The position numbers and the translations under genes are program-made. This document shows, in pieces, positions 35,735 through 45,742 of a stretch of DNA of 64,000 bases. The notes beneath the pieces were generated by a model. That model ran no database searches. It saw only the letters and a list, made by a program, of their open reading frames with translations, and had not been told where the DNA came from. Every line of letters starts with the position of its first letter. The first letter of the stretch is position 1. Origin of the DNA: Tropicibacter sp. Alg240-R139 (GTDB taxonomy: Bacteria > Pseudomonadota > Alphaproteobacteria > Rhodobacterales > Rhodobacteraceae); assembly GCF_900537075.1 (NCBI RefSeq), contig NZ_UNRA01000007.1, positions 1-64,000 of the forward strand, written 5' to 3'.

Positions 35735-36564
35735 TGGCCGATTTCACCACCTCGGACGGAAAATGCATCCACTACACTGACACCGGGAGCGGTCAGCCGC
35801 TCCTTTGTTTGGCTGGGCTGACACGGTGCGGGCGGGATTTTTCCCATCTCGCGCCGCATGTCACCGATCTTCGCATGATCACCATGGATTATCGCGGGCG
35901 CGGGCAGTCCGACTATGACGCTGATTGCATGAACTACAACGTCCTGCGCGAAGGACAAGATGCCGTTGAGTTACTGGATCACTTGGGTCTAGATCGCGTG
36001 ACCCTGCTGGGCACCTCGCGTGGCGGGTTGATCGCAATGACCCTGGCGGCAACACAGCCCCACCGGCTGGCAGGCGTGATCCTTAATGACGTTGGCCCGG
36101 TGGTAAGCCCCCAGGGCATCGCGCGGATCATGGAATATGTGGGCAGGGCGCCAGTGTCCAAGACCTATGACCAAGCCGCTAAGGCAATGCACGCGGCCTT
36201 GAAACCGCAGTTCCCGGATGTGCCCGCGCACGTCTGGCGGCAGCAGGTCGAAACACAATACGATGAAACGCCGGATGGCCTTGCCTTGCGCTACGACACC
36301 AAGCTGCGCGACGCACTGATCGAGCAAGCCGCCGCCGGTCCTGTTCCCGACCTATGGCCTCTGTTTGAGGCGCTCAAAGGGCTGCCCACGGGTGTCATCC
36401 GTGGCGAGAACTCGGACATTCTGGAGCCAGACACCTTGGTCGAGATGCAGGCCCGACACCCAGAGATGCTGACCGCAGTTATCCCCAACCGGGGCCATGT
36501 GCCGTTTCTTGATGAACGCCAGTCCATCTCCCTTATCCGCAGCGTATTGGAGCGTACGCTATGA
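35734..36564 (+). CDS. Alpha/beta hydrolase
   Basis: The 276-residue protein starts at the TGATG overlap with the dehalogenase gene. It shows the hydrolase fold with the nucleophile in GTSRGGLI (Ser near 97), DYRGRGQSDYD before it, an acid in ENSDILEP and the catalytic His in NRGHVPFLDER. No signal peptide. The substrate is unknown; placement between the dehalogenase and a PLP dehydratase hints at catabolism of a small acid or ester. The stop overlaps the next start by four bases. Confidence 0.85.
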   Translation: MADFTTSDGKCIHYTDTGSGQPLLCLAGLTRCGRDFSHLAPHVTDLRMITMDYRGRGQSDYDADCMNYNVLREGQDAVELLDHLGLDRVTLLGTSRGGLIAMTLAATQPHRLAGVILNDVGPVVSPQGIARIMEYVGRAPVSKTYDQAAKAMHAALKPQFPDVPAHVWRQQVETQYDETPDGLALRYDTKLRDALIEQAAAGPVPDLWPLFEALKGLPTGVIRGENSDILEPDTLVEMQARHPEMLTAVIPNRGHVPFLDERQSISLIRSVLERTL

Positions 36565-37535
36565 GCTCGATCGACATGATCCACGCCGCTGCCGAGCGGC
36601 TAAAAGGCCACGCGCGGCGCACACCGCTGCTCAGTTCTCCGTTTCTGGATGAGTTGGCCGGGCGACGTTTGTTCGTGAAGCCCGAATGCCTGCAACACAC
36701 GGGCAGCTTCAAGTTTCGTGGCGCATGGTCTGCTGTCTCTGCCTTGGACGAGAACACACGCAAGCGCGGCATTCTGGCGTTTTCATCCGGCAACCATGCG
36801 CAGGGTATCGCGATGGCAGCCACCAGACATGGCGCGCCGTCAGTGATCATCATGCCGTCTGACGCGCCAAAGATGAAGATCGACAACACCCGCGCCCTTG
36901 GGGCCGAAGTGGTGCTTTATGATCGCGGCAGCGAAAGCCGCGAACAGATTGGCGAACGGCTGAGACAAGAGCGCGGCCTGACCCTGATCAAACCCTATGA
37001 CGAGCCGCAGGTGATTGCAGGCCAAGGCACAACCGGGTTGGAAATCGCTCAACAAGCCGCCGAACAGGGCGTCACCCTGGGCGACGTTCTGGTTTGCTGC
37101 GGCGGCGGTGGATTGACTTCGGGCATTGCTTTAGCGTTTGAAGAGCAAGCGCCGGGACTGCGCCCTCGACCCTGCGAGCCGCAAGGGTTCGATGATGTCA
37201 CGCGCTCGCTGGCCTCTGGTCAGATCGAAGAGAACCCGGCGACCTCCGGCAATATCTGCGATGCGATCCTGACGCCTTCGCCGGGAGAGATCACATTTCC
37301 GATCATGTATGAGCGCTGCGGCCCAGGATTGACCGTGACTGAGGATGAAGCGTTGCACGCAATGGCGCTGGCGTTCTCGCGCCTCAAGATCGTGCTGGAA
37401 CCAGGCGGCGCTGTGGCGTTGGCCGCAGCCCTCTTCCGCAAGGACCAAATCGAAGGCGAAGCTGTGATTGCCGTCGCCTCGGGCGGTAACGTAGACGCTG
37501 AGATTTTTCGCGCGAGTTTGGAGCGTTTCGCATGA
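36561..37535 (+). CDS. PLP-dependent threonine/serine dehydratase
   Basis: The 324-residue fold type II enzyme has the PLP Lys in TGSFKFRGAW (near residue 51), SSGNHAQGIA (substrate/PLP loop) and the glycine loop CCGGGGLTSGIA. The C-terminal regulatory ACT domain of biosynthetic threonine deaminase is absent, as in catabolic or serine-racemase-like forms. The start overlaps the previous stop (ATGA) and the end overlaps the next start. Confidence 0.88.
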   Translation: MSSIDMIHAAAERLKGHARRTPLLSSPFLDELAGRRLFVKPECLQHTGSFKFRGAWSAVSALDENTRKRGILAFSSGNHAQGIAMAATRHGAPSVIIMPSDAPKMKIDNTRALGAEVVLYDRGSESREQIGERLRQERGLTLIKPYDEPQVIAGQGTTGLEIAQQAAEQGVTLGDVLVCCGGGGLTSGIALAFEEQAPGLRPRPCEPQGFDDVTRSLASGQIEENPATSGNICDAILTPSPGEITFPIMYERCGPGLTVTEDEALHAMALAFSRLKIVLEPGGAVALAAALFRKDQIEGEAVIAVASGGNVDAEIFRASLERFA

Positions 37536-38722
37536 CACGGTTCACCATTGCATCCTTCAACGTCAAAAACCTGATCGGCGCAGATCAGGAGTATTATACG
37601 TTCCAGAAGTACACGCCCGAAGAGTATGCTTGGAAACAAGACTGGATGGCGGATCAGTTGCTCACCATGGACGCCGACCTTGTCGGCTTCCAGGAGATAT
37701 TCGAAGAAGACGCTTTGCGTGATGTGATCGCTGAAACCGACCGACGCGGTGATCAGGCGAACCAGGCCAACTTGCCCGATGCCTCAAAACGTTATCGCAA
37801 GAAAGCGATTTTTCGGAAACTGGCGTTTGGAGGGTACAAAGACGCGGCTCTGGCCTTTGCCCCAAATGCATCAGACGGCGGTCCTGGCGAGCGGCGTCCT
37901 GGGCTGGCGGTTCTATCCCGCTTTGGGTTTGCCGAGGAACCAGAGATCATTCAAAACCTCGCCGAACCCCTGCGTATCCCCATGTCTGCCCTTGGCGGAG
38001 ATGAGAGCGCGGGGCACTACACGTTGGCACGGATCTCGCGACCGATCCTTAAAGTCCGTGTGCCGGTTGGGGGCAAGGTCATCACCGTCTTCAACTGTCA
38101 CCTGAAATCGAAGCTGGGAGAGTTCATCCGCCCCGAAGGCGCGGAATTCGCACCCGAGGCCGTGCTAACGGCCTATGATCCTGTAGGCCGCGCCATGGGG
38201 GCGCTTAGGTCAGCACTTAGGCGCATGGCCGAGGCCTGGGTTCTTCGGCGCGAGATTGTAACCGAGCTGGACAGGGGCCATCCGGTGATGGTGCTGGGCG
38301 ATTTCAACGACGGCGAACATGCGGTGAGTTCCGAAATCATCTCGGGCGAGCATCCGTTCAAGAACTACTCGTGGATGCTGCGGCATGATGCCAAAGCATC
38401 CAATGACCGCTATTCACGCAAAGAAAACGAGCAAATCACCGAAGCCGTCGATCGGGTTCGCCTGCGGTCGGGTGAAAAGATGTTCGTGCGCAAATCCCTA
38501 CGTGACATGGTTTATACGGCGGCTTTTGGCGGTGTTTACGAGAGCATCGACCAAATCTACATGTCGCGCCATTTCGACAGCACCTGGGGCAAGGCCCTAG
38601 GCGAGATGGAATACTACAGTGTCTTCAACGACCACCTCACGGATGGATCACACCCCGAGGCGCCCTACAACAAGCTCGCCTCGGACCATGGACAAATCAT
38701 GGCCCATATTCGGCTGGATTGA
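37532..38722 (+). CDS. Endonuclease/exonuclease/phosphatase-family protein
   Basis: The 396-residue protein begins ASFNVKNLIGADQEYY, and shows VGFQEIF (metal Glu), RPGLAVLSRFGF, NCHLKSK, VLGDFNDGEHA (Asp, Asn) and LASDHGQIMAHIRLD (final His). These are the EEP metal-dependent phosphoesterase signatures. A 60-residue insert (KKAIFRKLAFGGYKDAALAF) separates the second and third motif. The substrate, DNA, lipid or sugar phosphate, cannot be read from the sequence. It is the last gene of an operon with ATGA overlaps. Confidence 0.85.
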   Translation: MTRFTIASFNVKNLIGADQEYYTFQKYTPEEYAWKQDWMADQLLTMDADLVGFQEIFEEDALRDVIAETDRRGDQANQANLPDASKRYRKKAIFRKLAFGGYKDAALAFAPNASDGGPGERRPGLAVLSRFGFAEEPEIIQNLAEPLRIPMSALGGDESAGHYTLARISRPILKVRVPVGGKVITVFNCHLKSKLGEFIRPEGAEFAPEAVLTAYDPVGRAMGALRSALRRMAEAWVLRREIVTELDRGHPVMVLGDFNDGEHAVSSEIISGEHPFKNYSWMLRHDAKASNDRYSRKENEQITEAVDRVRLRSGEKMFVRKSLRDMVYTAAFGGVYESIDQIYMSRHFDSTWGKALGEMEYYSVFNDHLTDGSHPEAPYNKLASDHGQIMAHIRLD

Positions 38723-38738
38723 CGAGAATCCCATCGAG

Positions 38739-38970
38739 GGGAGCTCCCGCACCCGAGCGACCCCGACTGCGTCGACACCGCTAGCGGCTTTGGGCCGGGC
38801 GCCGCTCTTCGCGCGGTGCGGTTCCGCCCGAGGCTATACTCTCGCCGGAAACGCTTCTCCTGAAAGCACCCTGGTCGCAACGAAGTGCCAACCGCCGAGC
38901 GAAGCGAGGCCCGGCCCAACGGGAGGAGGTGTCCCGCAAGGGACATTGACGAAGGGCGGGAGCGCTCCGG
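38739..38970 (+). repeat. Structured dispersed repeat (copy 3 of 5)
   Basis: Same architecture as the other full copies: GGGAGCTCCCGCACCCGAGC, CCCGACTGCGTCGAC, CCGCTAGCGGC, a variable middle of about 70 bases, AGCGAGGCCCGGCCCAACGG, a TGTCCC-GCAA-GGGACA hairpin and GGGCGGGAGC. It fills the whole space between two convergent genes (17 and 27 bases from their stops). Confidence 0.88.
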
Positions 38971-38996
38971 CTGATTTGGCGCAATCCTTCACTGCA

Positions 38997-40238
38997 TCAC
39001 CGCGAGTGGAACTGATCGCGGAACTCTTGCCGCAGCCGCAGACGTTCGGGGTATTCCTGCAGGAATTGCTCAGGCGGCTTGCCCTCCCAGACCTGCGCAT
39101 AGACACGCATTTTGTTGCCGCCATAGATCTTGGCCAGGTCTTCGTTGGAGTAACCACGCGCCCAAAGATCGTCCGTGATCGCGGCCAGGATCTTGGCCAA
39201 TTCACCGTTGCCAGTTGCTCCCTTGTTGAACGCTTCGATCATATAGCCGCCATCGTCGTACATCGCCGCATTGGCTGTGGCAAAATCCACCACCAGCTTG
39301 GTCGAGAACATATCATCCGTGGCAATCCCCACGTGATCAACGCCGACCAACTGAACGTAGTAGTCGATCATATCGGCTGCCTGCTTGGGCGAGATGTCAT
39401 CGGGCCAGATGCCGTCCATCATCCACTCGGTAAAGGTGGGAGAGATATAACCCCCTGATTTGGCCGCCCGCAGTGCTTCGTCGTCCGGGATCGCTCGATA
39501 GCAGCCACGCGGCGTCGCCCCGGGTTCGCTTGTGTACAGCCCCGCTGGAACCGAGTGTGTGTAGACATAAGGCACGCCGGGATAATTTTCATCCATGTAG
39601 TCCATGGAGTCGTTCGCAGTTTTGGACCCTGTGTGGCTCAGATCCAGCAAAATGCCAAAGCGAACCATTTCGTCGATCACCGACTTGCCCCAAGGGGTAA
39701 GTCCGATGTCGTTGCCGTTATAGGCCGCCAATTGCCCCGAACCAGTGCGGAAAATGTCGTTGTAGGCCAGGATCATGCTTTTGATGCCCATATCCTTGAG
39801 CAACGCCATTTTCTTCAGGTCACCGTTCAGAATAGTTGCGGTCTGGCTGTTCCAGATCACCGCCGTCTTGCCCTGGGCATGGGCAGCTTCGATATCGCGG
39901 GTCTGGTTGACGACCAGGAAATTCTGCGGCTGTTGCGCCATCGCCGCCCGGAAATGATAATGCTGTTCCAGCAGCGTTTCGAACGACATGTCAGCCGCTG
40001 CCAGCGTCATTTCATGGCCTGTAATGCCATTGTCCCGCGCCACCTTAAAATAGTCATGCAATTGCGAGTATTCGGTCCAGCCGGTGCCGTAAGGGCTGGC
40101 CAGCATTCCAAGAACGATGGTGTCTTGCACGAACTGCTTGGCCTCGTCCGAAGCCTCCCAAGTTTTGCTTTCCTCGCTGGCTTGGATTGCGGTTGCCATG
40201 CCCAGAATGACAACTCCGATTGCGATCATACGTTTCAC
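38997..40238 (-). CDS. Secreted M19 (renal dipeptidase-like) protein lacking metal ligands
   Basis: The 413-residue protein has a signal peptide (cleavage near residue 20, QAS-E) and the M19 fold: [15 protein letters not shown] and [12 protein letters not shown] give the two later His ligands, and [12 protein letters not shown] the last strand. The first HxD zinc motif (usually GHND) reads LGMLAS, and the bridging Glu (usually GxEG) reads NSQTA. Catalysis as a dizinc dipeptidase is thus doubtful; it may bind one metal or have another role. It converges with the EEP gene across a repeat copy. Confidence 0.75.
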   Translation of the reverse strand: MKRMIAIGVVILGMATAIQASEESKTWEASDEAKQFVQDTIVLGMLASPYGTGWTEYSQLHDYFKVARDNGITGHEMTLAAADMSFETLLEQHYHFRAAMAQQPQNFLVVNQTRDIEAAHAQGKTAVIWNSQTATILNGDLKKMALLKDMGIKSMILAYNDIFRTGSGQLAAYNGNDIGLTPWGKSVIDEMVRFGILLDLSHTGSKTANDSMDYMDENYPGVPYVYTHSVPAGLYTSEPGATPRGCYRAIPDDEALRAAKSGGYISPTFTEWMMDGIWPDDISPKQAADMIDYYVQLVGVDHVGIATDDMFSTKLVVDFATANAAMYDDGGYMIEAFNKGATGNGELAKILAAITDDLWARGYSNEDLAKIYGGNKMRVYAQVWEGKPPEQFLQEYPERLRLRQEFRDQFHSR

Positions 40239-40405
40239 GTTGATTTCTCCTCTGTCACATTACCCACTATAATATGCGAAAATTATCATGCGTCACGTGA
40301 TGCTTTGATAACGTTGGAATAACCCGCCGCCGGATGACGCCCCTGCTTTACCTTGCACACCAGAGATGGCTAGGGTGCAGCAGGATTTGAGAGAGGGTAA
40401 GACTG

Positions 40406-41194
40406 ATGCAGATCGCAGATTTTGGCGACGTTAGGCTACATTATCGCATAGATGGCGACCCGGACGGCGCGCCGGTGGTGTTTTCCAATTCTCTGGGCAC
40501 GGACATGCGGCTGTGGGATCCGATCTTGCCTTTGTTGCCCAAGGGGCTGAAATTCATCCGTTACGACAAGCGCGGTCATGGCCTGTCGTCCACACCCGAC
40601 GGGCCCTACACCATGGGCGCGTTGGTACGAGACGTTGAACGGCTGATGGACATGCTCGAAATCAAGGACAGCATGTTTGTCGGCCTGTCGATTGGCGGCA
40701 TGACGGCGCAAGGGCTGGCGGTCAAACGACTTGATCTGGTGCGCGCTATGGTGCTGTCCAACACTGGTGCCAAGATTGGAACACCCGCAATCTGGGACGA
40801 GCGTATCGCGGCCGTCAAGAAAGACGGAATCGAGGCTCTGGCGGATGGTGTGATGGAGCGGTGGTTTTCCAAAGCTTTCCGCGCCACGCCCGAGCTGGAG
40901 CTGTGGCGAAACATGTTGGTACGCACACCAAACGAAGGGTATTGGGGCTGTTCCGCCGCCATTTCGGGCACCGATTTCTATACGCCGACCAGTGGATTGC
41001 GCCTGCCGGCTTTGGGCATTGCCGGATCCGAGGACGGTTCGACCCCGCCTGATCTGATGCGCGAAACCGTCGATCTGATCCCCGGCTCGCAGTTCCACCT
41101 GATCCGCAAGGCCGGACATCTGCCTTGTGTCGAACAACCCGACGAATACGCCCGCGTTCTGACACAGTTCATCCACGACACCGGACATCTTTGA
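40406..41194 (+). CDS. pcaD: 3-oxoadipate enol-lactonase
   Basis: The 262-residue alpha/beta hydrolase has the family N-terminus LHYRIDGDPDGAPVVFSNSLGT with DMRLWDPILPLL, nucleophile in GLSIGGMTAQGLA (Ser near 95) and final His in KAGHLPCVEQPDEY. It opens the enol-lactone of the beta-ketoadipate pathway to 3-oxoadipate. pcaB follows two genes on. The pca set is partial here: pcaHG, pcaC, pcaQ and the transferase are not in the window. Confidence 0.88.
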   Translation: MQIADFGDVRLHYRIDGDPDGAPVVFSNSLGTDMRLWDPILPLLPKGLKFIRYDKRGHGLSSTPDGPYTMGALVRDVERLMDMLEIKDSMFVGLSIGGMTAQGLAVKRLDLVRAMVLSNTGAKIGTPAIWDERIAAVKKDGIEALADGVMERWFSKAFRATPELELWRNMLVRTPNEGYWGCSAAISGTDFYTPTSGLRLPALGIAGSEDGSTPPDLMRETVDLIPGSQFHLIRKAGHLPCVEQPDEYARVLTQFIHDTGHL

Positions 41195-41196
41195 AA

Positions 41197-41910
41197 ATGG
41201 CAGATTTCCTATTGGTACACGGCTCTTGCCACGGGGCCTGGTGCTGGCGCGACCTGATCCCGGCGCTAGAAGCTCAGGGTCACACCACCCGCGCAATCGA
41301 CCTGCCGGGGATGGGCGCAGACCAGACGCCGTTGGGTGAGGTCACACTTGACAGTTGCCGCAAAGCGGTTTTGGCGGCGTCGACCCCCGATACTCTGATT
41401 GTGGGTCATTCATGGGGTGGCTATCCGATCAGCGCAGCAGCAGAGGACGCACCAGATGCCGTGCGTGGATTAATCTACCTCTGCGCTTACTTTCCCAAGG
41501 ATGGCCTGTCGATGGTCGAGAGGCGCAGAGCCGCCCCGCACCAACCCTTAGTCGACGCGGTGTTAAAGTCGAAAGACGGGTTATCTTATACAATTGACTC
41601 TAGCCGTGCGCCGGATCTCTTTTACCACGACTGCATGCCCGACACAGTGAACTACGCAATGCAACATCTGTGTCCGCAGCCCATCGCGCCGCAGGCCACG
41701 TCGCTGCCGACGGGGGCAGCCTTTTCCAGCGTCCCCAAATCCTACATCCGCTGCGCAAACGACCGGACCATTCCACCAGAATACCAGATCGAGATGACCC
41801 GTGACTGGCCAGCGGACCGGGTCCACGTTATGGAGACATCGCATTCCCCGTTCCTGTCCGACCCACGCGGGCTGGCGATGCTTCTGACCCAGATTGAAAG
41901 GCAATTCTGA
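41197..41910 (+). CDS. Alpha/beta hydrolase between pcaD and pcaB
   Basis: The 237-residue protein starts 2 bases after the pcaD stop (MADFLLVHGSCHGAWCW). The nucleophile lies in GHSWGGYPI and the acid/His pair in RTIPPE and ETSHSPFLSDP. It resembles plant-esterase-like (salicylate/methylester) hydrolases. Its position suggests it supplies or processes an aromatic ester or lactone for the pathway, which is inference. The stop overlaps the pcaB start by one base. Confidence 0.82.
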   Translation: MADFLLVHGSCHGAWCWRDLIPALEAQGHTTRAIDLPGMGADQTPLGEVTLDSCRKAVLAASTPDTLIVGHSWGGYPISAAAEDAPDAVRGLIYLCAYFPKDGLSMVERRRAAPHQPLVDAVLKSKDGLSYTIDSSRAPDLFYHDCMPDTVNYAMQHLCPQPIAPQATSLPTGAAFSSVPKSYIRCANDRTIPPEYQIEMTRDWPADRVHVMETSHSPFLSDPRGLAMLLTQIERQF

Positions 41911-43247
41911 TGGCCGCCTCTGTCTTTGACAGCGCACTGTTTTCCCAGCTGTTTCCCACCGGAGAAGTGGGACGTCTGTTCACTGATACCGCCGACTTGC
42001 GCGCTATGCTGCTGGTCGAGGGGATGCTGGCCAAGGTACAGGGCGAACAGGGGATCATCCCCGCCGAAAGCGCCGATGCCATCAGCCGTGCAACGATGGA
42101 AATATTGATTGACCCCGGTGCGCTAGCAAAGGCCACTGGCCAGAACGGCGTCAGTGTTCCTGCGCTTGTGGACGCCTTTCGAACCGAGATGCAGGCCCCT
42201 GAACACGCCCAATACGCCCATTGGGGAGCAACCTCGCAGGACATAATCGACACCGGCCTAATGCTGCGATTGCGACAGGCTCTGGCTTTGCTTGAAAAGG
42301 ATGTGTGCGCCGCCTTGGCACGTCTTGCTGAGATGGCAGAAGAGCACGCCGATACGCCGATGCACGCCCGCACCTATGGCCAACATGCGACGCCCACCTC
42401 ATTTGGGGCGGTTGTGGCATCCTGGGGCGAGCCGCTGTTGTCGTTGCTCGGCGAACTGCCAGATCTGCGCCGATCTTGCCTGCTGGTATCTCTGTCCGGC
42501 GCAGCGGGCACCGCCTCGGCGCTTGGACCGCAAGCGGCAGAAACCCGCGCTGCGCTGGCCAAATTGCTCAACCTGACTGATCCCGAGCGCACGTGGCACA
42601 CCGACCGGACGCCGGTGTTGCGCATTGCCGATTGGTGCAGCCGCGTCGCAATCGCCTTTGGCAAGATGGGCGAAGATCTGACCGAGTTGGTCCAAAGCGG
42701 GATTTCCGAGATTTCCTTGGACGGCGGCGGATCGTCGTCAACCATGCCGCAGAAACAGAACCCTGTCGGCCCTTCGGTGCTGGTCGCCTTGGCTCGGCAA
42801 ACCAGCGGGTTGATGCCTGTTCTGCAAGGTGCTGCCGTGCACCGCCACCAACGCGATGGTGCAGCTTGGTTCACCGAATGGATGTGTCTGCCGCAAATCG
42901 TACTGGCGGCGGCGTCAAGTGCGCAACAGGGGTTGGCATTGTCTGGCGCATTGATGCCCAAACCCGTGCAGATGCGTGCTGCTCTGGACGGGTCACTAGA
43001 CCTGATCCATGCCGAGGCGCTGAGCTTTGCCTTGGCCGCTCACCTGCCTCGCCCGGAAGCACAAACCGCAACCAAAGCCCTGTGCAGGGAAGCGCTTGAC
43101 GCTAACACACCGCTGCGCGAGATCGTTGCCCGCGATTGGCCGAAGTTGGACAGCCAACGCCTGTTCGATCCGGGGCAGCAGATGGGTCTTGCTCCGACAA
43201 CCGCCCGTGACTTTGCATACCGCGCCCGTGCCGCAGCGAAACCTTGA
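41910..43247 (+). CDS. pcaB: 3-carboxy-cis,cis-muconate cycloisomerase
   Basis: The 445-residue fumarase/argininosuccinate-lyase-superfamily enzyme carries GGSSSTMPQKQNPVGPSV, the family signature, and HAQYAHWGATSQDIIDTG. PcaB lactonises 3-carboxymuconate in protocatechuate degradation. The length is about that of other PcaB. Its start overlaps the hydrolase stop (TGATG), so translation is coupled. Confidence 0.9.
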   Translation: MAASVFDSALFSQLFPTGEVGRLFTDTADLRAMLLVEGMLAKVQGEQGIIPAESADAISRATMEILIDPGALAKATGQNGVSVPALVDAFRTEMQAPEHAQYAHWGATSQDIIDTGLMLRLRQALALLEKDVCAALARLAEMAEEHADTPMHARTYGQHATPTSFGAVVASWGEPLLSLLGELPDLRRSCLLVSLSGAAGTASALGPQAAETRAALAKLLNLTDPERTWHTDRTPVLRIADWCSRVAIAFGKMGEDLTELVQSGISEISLDGGGSSSTMPQKQNPVGPSVLVALARQTSGLMPVLQGAAVHRHQRDGAAWFTEWMCLPQIVLAAASSAQQGLALSGALMPKPVQMRAALDGSLDLIHAEALSFALAAHLPRPEAQTATKALCREALDANTPLREIVARDWPKLDSQRLFDPGQQMGLAPTTARDFAYRARAAAKP

Positions 43248-43317
43248 GGGGCATCTTTCAATCGGGACAGTGCCGACCTAGGGTGCGCTGAAACCCCGTT
43301 CACCCGGAGCAATCCCT

Positions 43318-44517
43318 TTGCGTCTGCCCGTCCTGTTCATCCTGTTCACCGTCATGATCGATGCCATGGGGATTGGTCTGATCATGCCGATCATGCCTGA
43401 TCTGATCGTCGAGGTGCAGGGCGGAACGCTGGCCGAGGCGGCGCTGTGGGGCGGTGTGCTCAGCACAGTCTTTGCTGTGATGCAGTTCCTGTTCAGCCCG
43501 ATAATTGGCAACTTGTCTGACAGTGTGGGACGGCGCCCCGTCCTATTGGTGTCGCTTTTCGTGATGGCGCTGGATTATTTGGTGATGGCTGTGGCGGGGA
43601 CCATGTGGCTGTTGTTAATCGGGCGGATCGTGGGCGGGATCACTGCTGCTACGCACGCCACGGCTGGTGCCTACATCGCCGACATTTCCGAGCCTCACAA
43701 AAAGGCTGCGAATTTTGGCCTGCTTGGAGCGGCCTTTGGCATGGGCTTTGTGCTGGGGCCGCTGATCGGTGGTCTATTGGGCGAGTTTGGTACGCGGGCG
43801 CCGTTTTATGCCGCTGCCGTCCTGGCGGGGATGAACTTTGTCCTCGGTTGGTTTGTGATGAACGAAACGGTTACCGACAAAACCCGCCGTGCCTTTGACT
43901 GGCGTCGGGCCAACCCGTTTGGCGCGTTCAAAGCGATGGCGCAGATCCCCGGCATTGCGAGGCTGCTGCTGGTATATTTCCTATATTCGGTTGCCATCTA
44001 CGTCTATCCGGCAATCTGGTCTTACTTTACACAAGCGCGGTTTGATTGGGGCCCGCAGATGATCGGTCTGTCACTGGGTGTCTTTGGCATCATGATGGCC
44101 ATCGTCCAAGGTGGCTTGATCCGACTGGCCCTGAAATACCTCGGTGAACGTCGTACGGTGATCGCAGGAAAGCTCCTGGACCTGTTCAGCTTTGGCTTGT
44201 TGGCGTTCATAACCAGCGGTACGCTGGCCCTGTTCTTGACGCCAATATCGGCTCTGGGGGCTGTCGTCTCGCCCGCACTACAAGGGATCATGTCGAAATC
44301 GGTGGGCGACGATCAGCAAGGCGAGCTGCAGGGCGTCATGACCGCTGTTCATGCTCTTTCCATGGTCGTCTCGCCCTTGATGATGGCCAGCGTCTTTGCC
44401 CACTACACCCGCGAGGGGACAAGCCTTTACCTGCCGGGCGCTCCCTTCCTGGTGGCGATCGTCCTGCTACTGCTGGGTTTAATCGTGTTTATGCGCACAC
44501 GTATTGCCGTGACGTAA
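43318..44517 (+). CDS. MFS transporter, TetA-like
   Basis: The 399-residue protein has 12 membrane helices, with [15 protein letters not shown] after helix 2 and [23 protein letters not shown] as in the tetracycline-efflux (TCR) branch. A TTG start is proposed: GGAG lies 8 bases before it and the first helix follows at once. Direction and spacing (70 bases) suggest it belongs with the pca genes, perhaps exporting or importing an aromatic. Whether it exports tetracycline is not shown by the sequence. Confidence 0.85.
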   Translation: MRLPVLFILFTVMIDAMGIGLIMPIMPDLIVEVQGGTLAEAALWGGVLSTVFAVMQFLFSPIIGNLSDSVGRRPVLLVSLFVMALDYLVMAVAGTMWLLLIGRIVGGITAATHATAGAYIADISEPHKKAANFGLLGAAFGMGFVLGPLIGGLLGEFGTRAPFYAAAVLAGMNFVLGWFVMNETVTDKTRRAFDWRRANPFGAFKAMAQIPGIARLLLVYFLYSVAIYVYPAIWSYFTQARFDWGPQMIGLSLGVFGIMMAIVQGGLIRLALKYLGERRTVIAGKLLDLFSFGLLAFITSGTLALFLTPISALGAVVSPALQGIMSKSVGDDQQGELQGVMTAVHALSMVVSPLMMASVFAHYTREGTSLYLPGAPFLVAIVLLLLGLIVFMRTRIAVT

Positions 44518-44599
44518 TCCCGACGTCTTAATGCCGGTTTCCGGCTTGCAGGAACGAAGTCCGCGCGCCACGGTTATTCCAAGCAAGGGAGAAGACATC

Positions 44600-45691
44600 A
44601 TGCAAACCATCAAAGCGGCGGTCTGCCGCGAGTTTAACGCACCGCTGGTGATCGAAGACGTACAGCTCGCCGATCCCGGCATGGGCGAGGTCGAGGTCAC
44701 CCTGGACGCGGTCGCCATCTGCCATTCCGACATCACCTATGCCAGCGGCGCCTGGGGCGGTCACCTGCCCGCCGTCTATGGTCATGAAGCCGCCGGTATC
44801 ATCACCAAGGCTGGCACCGCAGTCGGCACATACAAGGAGGGCGACTCGGTTGTCGTGACCCTGATCCGGGCCTGCGGCTTTTGTCCCTCCTGCGCGGGCG
44901 GCAAGCCAACGATCTGTGAAACGCCCTACGACACGGTCAAGGGACCGTTGCGTACCGCAGACGGTGGTCCGCTGGAACAGGCCATGGCCTGTGGTGCCTT
45001 TGCTGAAAAGGTCGTCGTTGATCACAGCCAAATCGTGAAAATCCCCGAGACGATGGGTAAGGATGTGGCCAGCCTGTTGTCGTGCGGCGTGATTACCGGC
45101 GTCGGCGCCGCGGTGAACGCGGCACAGATGCGTCCGGGCCAGGATGTCGTAGTCATTGGTGCAGGCGGCGTTGGTCTCAATGCCATTCAAGGCGCACGGA
45201 TCGCAGGCGCACGCCGCATCGTGGCCGTCGATATGACCGAAGAAAAACTGGAGATCGCCAAGGAATTCGGCGCGACCCATGGTGTTCTAGCCACTCTCGA
45301 TGCTCCATGGAAGGCCGCTTATAAAGCGCTTGGTGGACGTGGAGCAGACGTGGTGCTGATCACAGTTGGCGCAATTCAGGCCTATGATCAGGCCCCCCGT
45401 TATTTGGGTCGCGGCGGTAAAGCTGTAATGATCGGCATGCCCCATTCCGGCGCGCAGGCAAGCTATGAACCCGTAATCCTGGCCGCCATAGGACAGGGAT
45501 TGGTGGGGTCGAAAATGGGCGATGTGGTGATCCAGCGGGACATCCCGTGGATGATCGACCTATACGAACAAGGTCGCCTAAAACTGGACGAACTGATCTC
45601 GGGCCGCTGGTCGCTGGATCAGATCAACGAAGCGATTGCTGACACCAAGACCGGCAGCGCCAAGCGCAACGTCATCATCTTTGACCGATAA
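44600..45691 (+). CDS. Zinc-dependent alcohol dehydrogenase, class III-like
   Basis: The 363-residue medium-chain dehydrogenase has the catalytic zinc Cys in DAVAICHSD and His in GHEAAGII, the structural-zinc CGFCPSC and TIC cluster, the NAD Rossmann loop VIGAGGVGLNAIQGAR and an Asp (VDMT) that favours NAD. It probably oxidises an aromatic or long-chain alcohol. AAGGGAG precedes the ATG. It follows the MFS gene by 83 bases and ends near a GC hairpin. Confidence 0.9.
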   Translation: MQTIKAAVCREFNAPLVIEDVQLADPGMGEVEVTLDAVAICHSDITYASGAWGGHLPAVYGHEAAGIITKAGTAVGTYKEGDSVVVTLIRACGFCPSCAGGKPTICETPYDTVKGPLRTADGGPLEQAMACGAFAEKVVVDHSQIVKIPETMGKDVASLLSCGVITGVGAAVNAAQMRPGQDVVVIGAGGVGLNAIQGARIAGARRIVAVDMTEEKLEIAKEFGATHGVLATLDAPWKAAYKALGGRGADVVLITVGAIQAYDQAPRYLGRGGKAVMIGMPHSGAQASYEPVILAAIGQGLVGSKMGDVVIQRDIPWMIDLYEQGRLKLDELISGRWSLDQINEAIADTKTGSAKRNVIIFDR

Positions 45692-45698
45692 CTGAACC

Positions 45699-45719
45699 GG
45701 GCGGGAACTGACCCCGCCC
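45699..45719 (+). terminator. GC-rich hairpin after the alcohol dehydrogenase gene
   Basis: GGGCGGG pairs with CCCGCCC around a 7-base loop, 8 bases after the stop codon. No T run follows, so termination would be weak. Confidence 0.35.
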
Positions 45720-45742
45720 GCATCCCCGCGGGAGCGGAATCC

